Part shown: positions 45,117 through 53,655 of the stretch, piece after piece
How positions within the stretch are numbered: the first letter of the stretch is position 1
Layout of the letters: each line of letters opens with the position of its first letter
Origin: an uncultured Clostridia bacterium
GTDB lineage: Bacteria; Bacillota; Clostridia; Christensenellales; UBA1242
Length of the DNA stretch: 64,000 bases
Direction: 5' to 3'
Assembly (NCBI GenBank): GCA_944372365.1
Contig: CALVYP010000002.1
Location: 185,369-249,368, forward strand
Translations under genes and position numbers: made by a program
The notes under the pieces: model-generated
The model's input: the letters and a program-made list of their open reading frames with translations, nothing else
The model's database searches: none
What the model was told of the DNA's origin: nothing

Positions 45117-47500
45117 CTAAGAGAAGCCCCATATCTAAATTTAAGTGCCTTCAAAACCTTGCCAATAACTTCCGTCACTTCTTCATCGGTAAGCGTTTTG
45201 CACTCATCCGACAGCTTGATGTTATAAGCCATGCTTTTAAGCCCTTCGCCTAAATCTGCACTGCGATAGATGTCAAACAGCTTCACTTCATAGAAAATTT
45301 TGCCGCAAGCAGATTTTATTGCAGCCATCAAATCGGCGTTGGAAATTTCGTCTTTAACCACAATCGCCAAATCTCTTTCCACAATAGGAAATTTGCTTAT
45401 TGGTTTAACCACAAAAGTTTTATCCTTATATGGAATAAGCTTATCCAAATTTATTTCAGCATAGAGTGTGGTTTTTGGAAGGTCATAATTTTTTGCAACA
45501 AGCGGATGAATTCTGCCAAAGCTTGCATAAATCTCGCCATTGCCATCCACAACATCCGCTGAAATGCCCGGATGTAAAAAGCCTTGATTGCTGCGAACAA
45601 GATGATATTTTAACGCCGTCTCATCCACACCCGCAAGCACGCACGCTTTAAATTCGGCAAAATCCATTTGTGTTGAACCCATGCTGATCCAGTTGGTTTC
45701 GGTTGGAAGCTCGCTGAGCGGCAAGCTTTTTGGCGAATAGGTTCTGCCCGCTTCAAAAAGGTTTACATGCTTGTTTCCAACCGTGAAATTATACGCCAAA
45801 CTTGAAAGCATAGAGTGCGCCATTGTGGTTCTTAAACAAGAAATTTCTTCGCCGATTGGGTTGGCGATTTTAACCATAAACCTACGGTTGTCCTGAATGT
45901 TAAGCCTTTCACAAATATCCGGTGGGCAAAGCGAATAGTTAAGCGCTTCATAAAAGCCGTTAAACACAAGCGCGTTTTTAATTTTTCTTTCAAGTTGAGT
46001 TTTGTCGTCAAGTCCGCCCTGAGTTACTGCACTTTTATCAAACAGCGGTTTTGTTATGTTATCATAAACATCATAGCCGTAAATTCGTATGATTTCTTCC
46101 GCTAAATCATATGCGTTCTGCAAATCTTCTCTGTAAGCTGGAATGACAGCGGTGAGAGTGTCGCCGTTTATTTTGCAGTTAATTCCAAGCCCTGTTAAAA
46201 TGCGAAGAATGTCGTCTTTAGCAATTTCAACGCCAAGGATATCATAAATTTCTTTGCAGGAGCATTCTATTGTTTTTTCAAGCGGATTATAATCGAAACT
46301 GTCAATCACCCCGCCCATTATATCGCCGATTCCAAGCTCACAAACAAGGCTGAGCATGCGCTTTAAGCCCTGCTCGGCACTGCCAAAATAAACGCCTTTT
46401 TCATATCTAGCAGAAGAATCTGTTCGCACGCCAATTTTTCTGCTTGTAAGACGAATGCTTTTTAAATCAAACACCGCCGCTTCAAGCGCAACGGTTGTTG
46501 TTGCGTCTGTGATGCAAGACTGCGTTCCGCCAATGACACCAGCAATAACCATTGCTTTTTGCTTATCTGCAATCACAAGGTCAGACGGCGAAAGCGAATA
46601 GGTGTTGTGATTGAGCACGCTGATTTTTTCGCCTTCATGCGCACCACGAATTATGATTGTGTCACCTGCAATCATCTTTTTGTCAAAAGCGTGCAGCGGC
46701 TGCCCCATTTCAATAAGCACATAGTTTGTAAGGTCTACGACATTGTTTATGCTTTTGATTCCAACCGCAAAAAGCCTGCGTTTAAGCCAGTTTGGCGAAG
46801 GCGCGATTTTAACATTCTTGATAACCGCTGCCATATATCTTAAACATGCATTTGACTTTCTTTCAACTGTTAAATGATCAGAAGCGCGATCACCGATTGT
46901 TATATATTTATAACTAGGTTGTTTAAATTGCTTGCCATAAATGGCACAAATTTCTTTGGCGATGCCAACAACGCTCATACAATCTGGCCTGTTTGGCGTT
47001 ATGTTTACATCAAAAACAACATCGTCAAGCCCAAGTGCCTTGTCTATGTTTTGCCCCAAAACAAAATCGTCTGGCAAAATTAAAATGCCGTTTACAGACG
47101 CGCCTTGCATAAAGCTATCGTCAATGCCAAGTTCTTCGCCCGAGCAGAACATGCCGTCACTTTCAACGCCGCGCAACTTGGATTTTTGAATTTTAACCCC
47201 GTTTGCTAAGTCCGCCCCCGGCAATGAAACCGGAACAACCGCGCCTTCAAAAATATTGGTGGCAGCAGTTATAATCTGCACATTTTCATCACCAAGTGAA
47301 ACTTGACAAATTTGAAGCTTGTCGGCATCGGGATGTTTTTGAATTTTAACAATCTTGCCCACCTTTACATGATGAAGATGCGCGTTTTGATAAATCATCT
47401 CTTCAACTTCAAAGCCTGCATTTGTAAGCTTTTGCGCAAGCTCTTCTGGCGAATCTTGAATGTCTACGAAATCTTTTAACCAGTTATATGTTACTTTCAT
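45113..47500 (-). CDS. pheT: Phenylalanyl-tRNA synthetase beta subunit
   Basis: 795-aa subunit with the N-terminal EMAP-like tRNA-binding domain (VGKIVKIQKHPDADKLQICQV), B3/B4 editing core, B5 and a C-terminal ferredoxin-like anticodon-binding domain (SKFPIVERDLAIVV). ATG at 47500 follows AAAAGGAG; an in-frame upstream start at 47542 overlaps the promoter region. It pairs with PheS but, unusually, is separated from it by about 110 nt containing palindromes and a promoter. Confidence 0.96.
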   Translation of the reverse strand: MKVTYNWLKDFVDIQDSPEELAQKLTNAGFEVEEMIYQNAHLHHVKVGKIVKIQKHPDADKLQICQVSLGDENVQIITAATNIFEGAVVPVSLPGADLANGVKIQKSKLRGVESDGMFCSGEELGIDDSFMQGASVNGILILPDDFVLGQNIDKALGLDDVVFDVNITPNRPDCMSVVGIAKEICAIYGKQFKQPSYKYITIGDRASDHLTVERKSNACLRYMAAVIKNVKIAPSPNWLKRRLFAVGIKSINNVVDLTNYVLIEMGQPLHAFDKKMIAGDTIIIRGAHEGEKISVLNHNTYSLSPSDLVIADKQKAMVIAGVIGGTQSCITDATTTVALEAAVFDLKSIRLTSRKIGVRTDSSARYEKGVYFGSAEQGLKRMLSLVCELGIGDIMGGVIDSFDYNPLEKTIECSCKEIYDILGVEIAKDDILRILTGLGINCKINGDTLTAVIPAYREDLQNAYDLAEEIIRIYGYDVYDNITKPLFDKSAVTQGGLDDKTQLERKIKNALVFNGFYEALNYSLCPPDICERLNIQDNRRFMVKIANPIGEEISCLRTTMAHSMLSSLAYNFTVGNKHVNLFEAGRTYSPKSLPLSELPTETNWISMGSTQMDFAEFKACVLAGVDETALKYHLVRSNQGFLHPGISADVVDGNGEIYASFGRIHPLVAKNYDLPKTTLYAEINLDKLIPYKDKTFVVKPISKFPIVERDLAIVVKDEISNADLMAAIKSACGKIFYEVKLFDIYRSADLGEGLKSMAYNIKLSDECKTLTDEEVTEVIGKVLKALKFRYGASLR

Positions 47501-47532
47501 TTTATGCTCCTTTTCGGCTATTTTGTTATAAT

Positions 47533-47561
47533 TGTATAACATAATAGCGTGCTTTTTGCAA
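47533..47561 (-). promoter_or_regulatory. Putative separate promoter of pheT
   Basis: Minus strand TTGCAA (47556-47561), 17-nt spacer, extended -10 TGT-TATACA (complement of 47533-47538). It overlaps another copy of the TATTATGTTAT motif (complement of 47536-47546). Confidence 0.6.
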
Positions 47562-47578
47562 AGTTTATTGATTTTTCG

Positions 47579-47610
47579 TGTATTATGTTATGTTTTTATA
47601 ACATAATACA
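47579..47610. repeat. Palindromic intergenic repeat, copy d (pheS-pheT gap)
   Basis: Perfect 13-bp inverted repeat, TGTATTATGTTAT (47579-47591) and ATAACATAATACA (47598-47610), 6-nt centre GTTTTT. It begins 2 nt after the pheS stop. It shares the TATTATGTTAT arm and 6-nt centre with the hairpin at 35543-35578. Confidence 0.85.
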
Positions 47611-47612
47611 TT

Positions 47613-48632
47613 TTATTTCATTTGTTTTAAGAACCTTATGTCGTTTCTAAACATAGATCTAATATCGGAAATTGAATTTTTTACCATTGCAACCCTGTCA
47701 GCGCCAAAGCCAAAGGCAAAACCGCGATATTTTTTGCTGTCAATTCCGCATTCTTCAAGCACTTTTGGGTTTACAATACCCGCACCGAGCAATTCCATAT
47801 ACCCCGTGCCTTTGCATAACCTGCAACCGCTGCCGCGGCAAGTTGGACAAGTTACATCAACTTCCACGCTTGGCTCGGTGAATGGGAAGAATGACGGTCT
47901 AAACCTGATTTGCGTTTGCTCACCAAAAGTTTTACGCATAAGCTCAACAAGCATGGCTTTCAAATCTGCCATAGAGATGTTTTCATCAACCACCAATCCT
48001 TCCATTTGGTGGAAAACTGGCGAGTGAGTTGCGTCGCTATCATTTCTATACACCCTGCCCGGTGAGATAATTTTAAATGGTGGCTTCATAACCTGCATAG
48101 TTCTCGCCTGCACCGACGATGTTTGCGACCTAAGCAAAATGTTGTCGGTGATAAAAAATGTGTCTTGCATATCACGCGACGGGTGATTTTTTGGTATGTT
48201 AAGCGCTTCAAAGTTGTAGTAATCAAGCTCAACTTCTGGGCCTTCAACCACTTTAAAGCCCATGTTCACACACGAATCTATCAAAAGTTCAAAAACCTGC
48301 GACAAAGGATGCAGCGCGCCTTTTTCATGGCCTTTGGCTGGCTCGGTTATGTCTATATAATTTTTTGCAAGCTCTTTTTCAAGTTGAATTTTGTCAAACT
48401 GCTCTTGCTTGCTGGCGATTTGCTCCTCAATTTCCTGCCTAACTTGATTTACAAGCGCGCCAACAACCGGTCTTTGTTCAGCCGGCAAATCTCTCATGCC
48501 GCGCAAAATTTCGGTAAGCAGCCCCTGCTTGCCAAGATACTTAACCTTAAAATTGTTCAATGCCACAGCATCTGCAATTTGATTTAGCTCCGTCTTTGCC
48601 TGTATAGACAGTTGTTGTAGTTTTTCTTGCAT
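47613..48632 (-). CDS. pheS: Phenylalanyl-tRNA synthetase alpha subunit
   Basis: Catalytic subunit of PheRS. N-terminal coiled coil (residues 1-90), then class II core: HPSRDMQDTFFI, LLRSQTSSVQARTM, SPGRVYRNDSDATHSPVFHQMEG, and GFAFGFGADRVAMVK. It has a zinc-like CPTCRGSGCRLCKGTGY insertion. 339 aa. Controlled by an upstream T-box leader. Confidence 0.97.
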   Translation of the reverse strand: MQEKLQQLSIQAKTELNQIADAVALNNFKVKYLGKQGLLTEILRGMRDLPAEQRPVVGALVNQVRQEIEEQIASKQEQFDKIQLEKELAKNYIDITEPAKGHEKGALHPLSQVFELLIDSCVNMGFKVVEGPEVELDYYNFEALNIPKNHPSRDMQDTFFITDNILLRSQTSSVQARTMQVMKPPFKIISPGRVYRNDSDATHSPVFHQMEGLVVDENISMADLKAMLVELMRKTFGEQTQIRFRPSFFPFTEPSVEVDVTCPTCRGSGCRLCKGTGYMELLGAGIVNPKVLEECGIDSKKYRGFAFGFGADRVAMVKNSISDIRSMFRNDIRFLKQMK

Positions 48633-48639
48633 ATTTTCT

Positions 48640-48882
48640 CCTTTTAAAAAACTCTCTCCCTAATTTAGGGCGAGAGTTAAACTTCGCGTTACCACCTAAT
48701 TTCAGCGCACAATGCGCCCTTGTTTGCAATATTACGGTTGCCACCGACCGCGCCTACTTTTTTTTCAACGCAGCAGCTCGAAAAGTGAATTCACCAGCCG
48801 CAACTTAGTTTGTTTCACCAACCCAAACCTCTCTGAAAGTTGTTTTGCTGGCCATGTCTTTCGTCATCGCCTTTTAAAAACT
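48640..48882 (-). promoter_or_regulatory. T-box riboswitch of pheS (Phe specifier)
   Basis: Read on the minus strand: AGAGAG of stem I (complement of 48829-48834), a specifier loop GGTGAATTCAC where TTC, followed by A, can pair with the tRNA-Phe anticodon (complement of 48787-48789), the T-box AGGTGGTAACGCGAAG (complement of 48682-48697), and the terminator AACTCTC...GAGAGTT plus CCCT/AGGG followed by TTTTTT (stem 48650-48678). Uncharged tRNA-Phe would favour read-through into pheS. The 306-nt gap holds nothing else. Confidence 0.93.
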
Positions 48883-48888
48883 AAAAAA

Positions 48889-48917
48889 AGTTTAGCACGA
48901 TTGCAAAATTTTGTCAA
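48889..48917 (-). promoter_or_regulatory. Sigma-A promoter of the pheS T-box leader
   Basis: Minus strand TTGACA (complement of 48912-48917), 17-nt spacer, TAAACT (complement of 48889-48894). Confidence 0.85.
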
Positions 48918-48923
48918 ACAATA

Positions 48924-48932
48924 TGCTATAAT
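48924..48932 (+). promoter_or_regulatory. Extended -10 promoter of the RluA-family gene
   Basis: TGC-TATAAT (48924-48932) ends 6 nt before the ATG at 48939. No good -35 and no ribosome-binding site, so the message is probably leaderless. Confidence 0.6.
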
Positions 48933-48938
48933 TTTTAT

Positions 48939-49796
48939 ATGAAAAATTTATCGCTAACCGCACAAATCGATTATCAAAAAGTTTACTATTTGCTTAAAGA
49001 CAACGCCATCTCGGAAAGTTTAATATCGATGCTGAGAAAAGACTGCAAAAGTATGAAAATCAACGGCAAATATGTTGATATGCGAAGCAAAATTTATAGC
49101 GGTCAAACACTTCAACTAACCTTTCGCGAGCAGGCGGCTTCAAACATACCGCCAAGCAATATGCCGCTTGATATTTTATATGAAGACGAAGATTTTCTCA
49201 TCATCAACAAGCCCGCTTTTTTACCAAGCATCCCATCAAAACGACATTATCAAAACAACATTGCAAACGCAGTTGTGGGCTACATGCAAAAATATGCTCA
49301 GCCTTTTGTTTATAGAGTGCTTGGCAGGCTGGACAAGGATACATCGGGAGTTTTGATTGTGGCAAAAAACCCAGTTGCAGCTTCAATGAGCAGCTTTGAA
49401 AAATCATATCTCGCGCTTTGTCACGGCAATTTTGACAAAACTCAATTTGATGTTGAAAAGCCCATCCGCACAATTCAAACAGACGGCATAAACCAACAGC
49501 GGCGCGTGGTTGATGAAGATGGAAAACCAGCAAAAACGCATGTTGAGGTTTTAAAGCAAAATCAAAATGTTGCGCTTGTTAAACTTACGCTGTCGCATGG
49601 ACGAACGCATCAAATCAGAGTGCATCTTTCCTGCATCAATCACCCGCTTTTAGGCGACAAAGTTTATGGCATTCAAGATGACTCGCCACGAACAATGCTG
49701 CATTGCGCAGAAGTAAAACTTGTTCCACCTTTTTCAGCAAACAAAATTGGTGTTGCTGCGCCTTTGCCAAAAGATTTTAGCGATCGCTTAATTTGA
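48939..49796 (+). CDS. RluA-family pseudouridine synthase
   Basis: 285-aa enzyme that makes pseudouridine in rRNA or tRNA. Catalytic Asp in VLGRLDKDTSGVLIVAKN near residue 131, then SYLALCHG, HGRTHQIRVHL and HPLLGDKVYG. The N-terminal 65 residues resemble a reduced S4-like domain. It overlaps the convergent yunB gene by 9 nt with no terminator between. Confidence 0.93.
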   Translation: MKNLSLTAQIDYQKVYYLLKDNAISESLISMLRKDCKSMKINGKYVDMRSKIYSGQTLQLTFREQAASNIPPSNMPLDILYEDEDFLIINKPAFLPSIPSKRHYQNNIANAVVGYMQKYAQPFVYRVLGRLDKDTSGVLIVAKNPVAASMSSFEKSYLALCHGNFDKTQFDVEKPIRTIQTDGINQQRRVVDEDGKPAKTHVEVLKQNQNVALVKLTLSHGRTHQIRVHLSCINHPLLGDKVYGIQDDSPRTMLHCAEVKLVPPFSANKIGVAAPLPKDFSDRLI

Positions 49797-50450
49797 ATTG
49801 AAAACACTGTTTCCCGCATTAAAGTAAAACTGCGGCACTTTGCCAACAATTATGTTTTCACAAATAAGCACCTGCGTGATAAAATCCACATGCTTGGTTG
49901 TCAGCGGCAAAATCACGCTTATTGTTATGTTGGCATCTATATACAGCGAATGTTTGGTTTGATTTATGCCCGCGCTTTCAAAGCTGGAAGTAAACGATGT
50001 GATAACCGAACCAATCGGCATGATGTTTACCGTCACCTTAGGCCCGACTGCCGAAAGCGCAGTGATGCCAGTAAATGAGCCAAGCGGAATTTGAACGCTG
50101 TGCTCCACCACAGTGTCTAGATAAATTTGAATAAGCGTTGAAAGCTCTCGCGCAAAGTTGTTAAGCTCTATTGCATCAGCAGAAATAGACGAAACTGTTT
50201 TATCATCGGCATAGGTTACATCGATAAAATCATCATATGTGTAGCCTTCCTGCTTGACGACATCATAAATCGCATCGCTCACCGCCGTTGTTGCAATGGA
50301 ATCAACTTGCGCGCGCGACACTTCAACCACAAGCGGCCCGACAATAAAATTAAAATGCAAAAAAGCCGCCATCATCAACAACAAAACACAGCCAAGACAA
50401 ATGCACGCCTTGGCTTTCAGGCTTAGTCTTTTGCGCTTGACTTTTTTCAT
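49788..50450 (-). CDS. yunB: Sporulation protein YunB
   Basis: 220-aa protein with one N-terminal membrane helix (CICLGCVLLLMMAAFLHFNF) and an outside domain. IPLGSFTGITALSAVGPKVTVNIMPIG is the recognisable family core. In B. subtilis yunB belongs to the mother-cell sigma-E regulon. The ATG lies at the edge of a palindromic repeat (TATTATG), with no clear ribosome-binding site. It follows the spoVA operon by 72 nt. Confidence 0.9.
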   Translation of the reverse strand: MKKVKRKRLSLKAKACICLGCVLLLMMAAFLHFNFIVGPLVVEVSRAQVDSIATTAVSDAIYDVVKQEGYTYDDFIDVTYADDKTVSSISADAIELNNFARELSTLIQIYLDTVVEHSVQIPLGSFTGITALSAVGPKVTVNIMPIGSVITSFTSSFESAGINQTKHSLYIDANITISVILPLTTKHVDFITQVLICENIIVGKVPQFYFNAGNSVFNSN

Positions 50451-50521
50451 AATACTATATATGAAAAAACTTTTGCATTATTGACTACTATATACTGTAT
50501 GTATTATGTCATAATACATAC
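50448..50521 (-). repeat. Palindromic intergenic repeat, copy e (spoVAE-yunB gap)
   Basis: GTATGTATTATG (50497-50508), one base, CATAATACATAC (50510-50521): a near-perfect 25-nt palindrome. At the other end CATAATACTATATAT (50448-50462) repeats the 15-mer found at 37980. CATACAGT on the minus strand (complement of 50493-50500 region) also resembles a sigma-E -10. Confidence 0.8.
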
Positions 50522-50522
50522 T

Positions 50523-50876
50523 TTATTTTGTTTTTGATTTGCATATGAGTGAAAAAATAAATGCAAAGGCGATTGCCGCAGCAATGCCACCCGCAGTGGC
50601 TTGCAAACCACCAGTAAACGCGCCGATCAAGCCATAGGATTTAACCGCACCTATTGCGCCTTTTGCAAGAGACGCGCCAAAACCGATTATCGGCACATTT
50701 ATGCCCGCTTTTGCAAATGCGCAAAGCGGCTCAAACAAATTCACCGCCTGCAAAACCACACCGATCAAAACAAAGCAAACCAAAATTCTTGCTGATGTGA
50801 TTTTGGTTGTTATAATCAACACTTCGCCAAGCATACAAACAAGTCCGCCTATCAAAAACACCCATAAATATTGCAT
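50523..50876 (-). CDS. spoVAE: Stage V sporulation protein AE
   Basis: 117-aa membrane protein of the dipicolinic-acid channel in the forespore membrane. Four hydrophobic segments; PIIGFGASLAKGAIGAVKSYGLIGAFTGGLQATAGGIAAA is the family core. ATG at 50876 follows GGGAGAGTG; it overlaps the spoVAD stop region with a 1-nt gap. Confidence 0.94.
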   Translation of the reverse strand: MQYLWVFLIGGLVCMLGEVLIITTKITSARILVCFVLIGVVLQAVNLFEPLCAFAKAGINVPIIGFGASLAKGAIGAVKSYGLIGAFTGGLQATAGGIAAAIAFAFIFSLICKSKTK

Positions 50877-50877
50877 A

Positions 50878-51870
50878 TCACTCTCCCGCTTCAATAACTA
50901 TTGCGTGGCTTACACCCGGAATCGACTCGCCCTGACCAGATGCCGTTGTCGACATTAAAGCGCCCGTTGGAACAAAGAGCACCTTTCTATATTCGCCCTT
51001 GTTAAGTTTGTTTAATATATAGCCATTAAGCACCGACGCACTAACGCCGCATCCGCTTGCACCGCACATAGTGTCTTGCCTGCGCGAATAATAGCAGTGC
51101 CCGCAATCACAATAGTTTGCGCCCAATTTTATTCCTTTTTCTTCAAGCAGGTCAATCAAAATATCGCTGCCAAGCTTGCCAAGATCGCCTGTTACAATCA
51201 AATCATAATACGAAGGCTTTCTGCCAGTTTCTTCAAAATGATTTATCAGCGTATCGGCAGCTGACGGCGCCATTGCAGCACCCATATTGTTGACATCAGT
51301 GACGCCATAATCTATAACCCTGCCATATGTAGCCATGCAAACGCTTGCGCCCTTTCCATGCAATGAAAGCACCGCCGCTCCAGCTGCAGTGGCAGTCCAC
51401 TGAGATGTTGGCACGCGCTGATTGCCAAGCTCTAACGGAAAGCGGAACTGCCTTTCAGCAGTTGAAAAGTGCGAACCGGTTAGACACACAACGTTTTCAA
51501 AATATCCGCCGTCTATCAGCGTTGCACCAGCCGCCAAGCTTTCTGCCATAGTCGAACATGCCCCAAACATGCCTAAATATGGCATATTGAATGCACGAGC
51601 GGTATAGGAAGAAGAGATGATTTGATTAAGCAAATCGCCAGCCAGCAAAAGATTTATATCCGCGCTTTTAAGCCCAGCTTTTTGCAGTGCGCCAGTCACC
51701 GCCTGCTCGAACATCTTCCGCTCAGCCATCTCATAGGTTTTCTCGCCAAAAATATCATCATGCATAACATAGTCAAAATACTTTCCAAAATTGCCCTGCC
51801 CTTCTTTTGGGCCTGCGATTGTGTAGCCTGCAATAATCTTCGGCCTGCGTTTAAATTCAATCGTCTGCAT
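50878..51870 (-). CDS. spoVAD: Stage V sporulation protein AD
   Basis: Thiolase-fold protein of the SpoVA complex that binds dipicolinic acid. 330 aa; AGPKEGQGNFGKYFDYVMHD, GACSTMAESLAAGATLI, GDLGKLGSDIL, and MCGASGCGVSASV are typical. It lies between spoVAC and spoVAE with 1-nt gaps. Likely read by sigma-G late in the forespore, by analogy. Confidence 0.96.
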   Translation of the reverse strand: MQTIEFKRRPKIIAGYTIAGPKEGQGNFGKYFDYVMHDDIFGEKTYEMAERKMFEQAVTGALQKAGLKSADINLLLAGDLLNQIISSSYTARAFNMPYLGMFGACSTMAESLAAGATLIDGGYFENVVCLTGSHFSTAERQFRFPLELGNQRVPTSQWTATAAGAAVLSLHGKGASVCMATYGRVIDYGVTDVNNMGAAMAPSAADTLINHFEETGRKPSYYDLIVTGDLGKLGSDILIDLLEEKGIKLGANYCDCGHCYYSRRQDTMCGASGCGVSASVLNGYILNKLNKGEYRKVLFVPTGALMSTTASGQGESIPGVSHAIVIEAGE

Positions 51871-51871
51871 G

Positions 51872-52327
51872 CTATATCAACCCCGCGATGTAATAAATCA
51901 AACCCACCACAACGCTTGCAACCACGCCGCAAACAATAACCGGCCCAGCAACAGTAAACATTTTCACACAAGTGCCGTATATGATGCCTTCATGCTTAAA
52001 TTCAATCGCTGGCGATGAGATTGAATTTGAAAAACCCGTGATTGGAACTATGCTTCCGCCACCAGCAAACTTGCCGATTTTGTCATACACCCCAAGCGCG
52101 GTTAAAAACGAGGCAATAAAAATTAACGCAATAAGCGTCCACGCCCATGCGGTTTGCTCTGCCATGCTTGGAAATATGTATAAAAGGGCGTCGTTTATTC
52201 CCTGCCCAATCAAGCATATAACGCCGCCCACCCAAAAACTGTTAAACAGCGATGGCCACGCTTTGGTTTTTGGAATGCGCGCTTCAACATATCTGTTATA
52301 TTTTTGGTTTATCTGCTGATTTTTCAT
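51872..52327 (-). CDS. spoVAC: Stage V sporulation protein AC
   Basis: 151-aa membrane protein, the mechanosensitive-type channel component of SpoVA. Helices at WVGGVICLIGQGI, AWTLIALIFIASFLTALGVY and VAGPVIVCGVVASVVVGLIYYIAGLI; KFAGGGSIVPITGFSNSISSPAIEFKHEG is the conserved middle. ATG at 52327 has GAGG 6 nt upstream; the in-frame GTG at 52333 overlaps that site. First gene of spoVAC-AD-AE. Confidence 0.94.
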   Translation of the reverse strand: MKNQQINQKYNRYVEARIPKTKAWPSLFNSFWVGGVICLIGQGINDALLYIFPSMAEQTAWAWTLIALIFIASFLTALGVYDKIGKFAGGGSIVPITGFSNSISSPAIEFKHEGIIYGTCVKMFTVAGPVIVCGVVASVVVGLIYYIAGLI

Positions 52328-52412
52328 AGCCACCTCGCTGCAATTTAGTTTTTACAAAAGTTGAAAGAATAATCATGCAAATTTTGCTTACACTAAAACG
52401 GCAGGAGGAAAT

Positions 52413-53627
52413 ATGAAAAAATCTATAATAATTTCGTCTTTAACTTTGGCATCTATTTTGGCACTGACTGGCTGCGGCAACAGCGGAAATGAATCTGCCG
52501 CAATCAACAACCTATCTCATCAGCTGGATAGAGTAACCAACACGGTTTCCGCCATCTCAAACGGCAACGATAAAAAATATGATCTGCAAGAAATGGCTCT
52601 CAATGATGAAACCTACCAAGATTTGTATCAAAAGCAAACCAACATTCAATCTAATAAATCACAAGTGCTTAGTAAAATTAAAAGCATAAAGAAAAAACTT
52701 GTTGATGGCGTTAAGCTTGGTTCGGCTGGCGCAAGCGCAATAAGCGAGCTTACAACCGCTATGCAGCGAAACACCAACAACCTTAACAAAACCAAAAGCG
52801 ATTTTAATAGGTCAATCACCAACATTTCCAACAATAAAAGCAACTCCGGCTTGCTTGACGCGCACATCACAAGGCTGGCTTGCTGCATGACAGCTCGCGA
52901 GTGTTATTTAAAAAACATTCTCTATGCGCTTGAAGGCATTGAAAACGCACTAAATAACAATCAAGAAGATTCGGCTGCACAAGAACAAACATCTCAAATG
53001 CAAGAAAACGTTAACCAAGAGTTACCACAAAATATTACTCAGCCTGCGCAACAGCCACAACAGCCAATCAACATGCTTCCGCAATATCCGTCTAACGGCG
53101 TGAACGGCGCATATGGCTATGGATATAACGGACTCGGCAACGGCTATGGTTATGGCTTCAATCCTTCGCGCAACACCGACACATATGGACCCGGCGTGAC
53201 AAACATAGATTCATATCGCTTTAATTCCAACCCGAACAACCCATATAACCACATGTATGGACAAAGGCCAATGCTTGAACAAGACTGCAACAACTGCCAA
53301 GAGCCAAATCAAATGCAGCAAGAAAATGTTAAGTTTGAAAATCATCAGCAGCAACGCGAAAGCACAGACATACCAGCGCAAAAACCACCGCTTCCTGCGC
53401 TAACGCGTGAGCAAGAGACCGGCACGCCTAACCAAGATGATGAAATCAAAATTAAAAGCGTTTGCGTAGAGCAAAAACATTTGGATGACGAACCAACCGA
53501 GCAGCTTGAAAAGCCTGCCGAGCAAGAAGAACCGCAAGGCGCAGACAAAGCCAAAGGCCACACAAAAACGCTTGCAAGCATTTTGCTGGATGTTAACAAA
53601 AAAATTGAAAAACTGATTAAAGGCTAA
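52413..53627 (+). CDS. Putative lipoprotein with Gly/Tyr/Asn-rich segment
   Basis: 404-aa protein with a lipoprotein signal, lipobox LTGC (Cys21). Residues about 25-180 are helical, with KSKV-type coiled segments and two Cys near 164. A Pro/Gln/Asn/Gly/Tyr-rich region with YGYGYNGLGNGYGYGF follows (about 230-250), then an acidic stretch and an amphipathic C-terminal helix. It is flanked by the spoVA and sigF operons, so a spore-envelope role is plausible, but I know no named family. AGGAGG precedes ATG. Confidence 0.85.
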   Translation: MKKSIIISSLTLASILALTGCGNSGNESAAINNLSHQLDRVTNTVSAISNGNDKKYDLQEMALNDETYQDLYQKQTNIQSNKSQVLSKIKSIKKKLVDGVKLGSAGASAISELTTAMQRNTNNLNKTKSDFNRSITNISNNKSNSGLLDAHITRLACCMTARECYLKNILYALEGIENALNNNQEDSAAQEQTSQMQENVNQELPQNITQPAQQPQQPINMLPQYPSNGVNGAYGYGYNGLGNGYGYGFNPSRNTDTYGPGVTNIDSYRFNSNPNNPYNHMYGQRPMLEQDCNNCQEPNQMQQENVKFENHQQQRESTDIPAQKPPLPALTREQETGTPNQDDEIKIKSVCVEQKHLDDEPTEQLEKPAEQEEPQGADKAKGHTKTLASILLDVNKKIEKLIKG

Positions 53628-53630
53628 AAT

Positions 53631-53655
53631 AAAATTGTCCCGCTAGGACAATTTT
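53631..53655. terminator. Bidirectional terminator between lipoprotein gene and sigF
   Basis: AAAATTGTCC (53631-53640) and GGACAATTTT (53646-53655), loop CGCTA. The sigF stop codon (complement of 53643-53645) sits in the loop, so the terminator serves both genes. Confidence 0.92.

Noticed and set aside
52334-52412. Sigma-F/G promoter for spoVAC
   Set aside because: GCATG and GTAAAAACTA occur upstream on the minus strand but the spacing does not match either consensus well enough to annotate.
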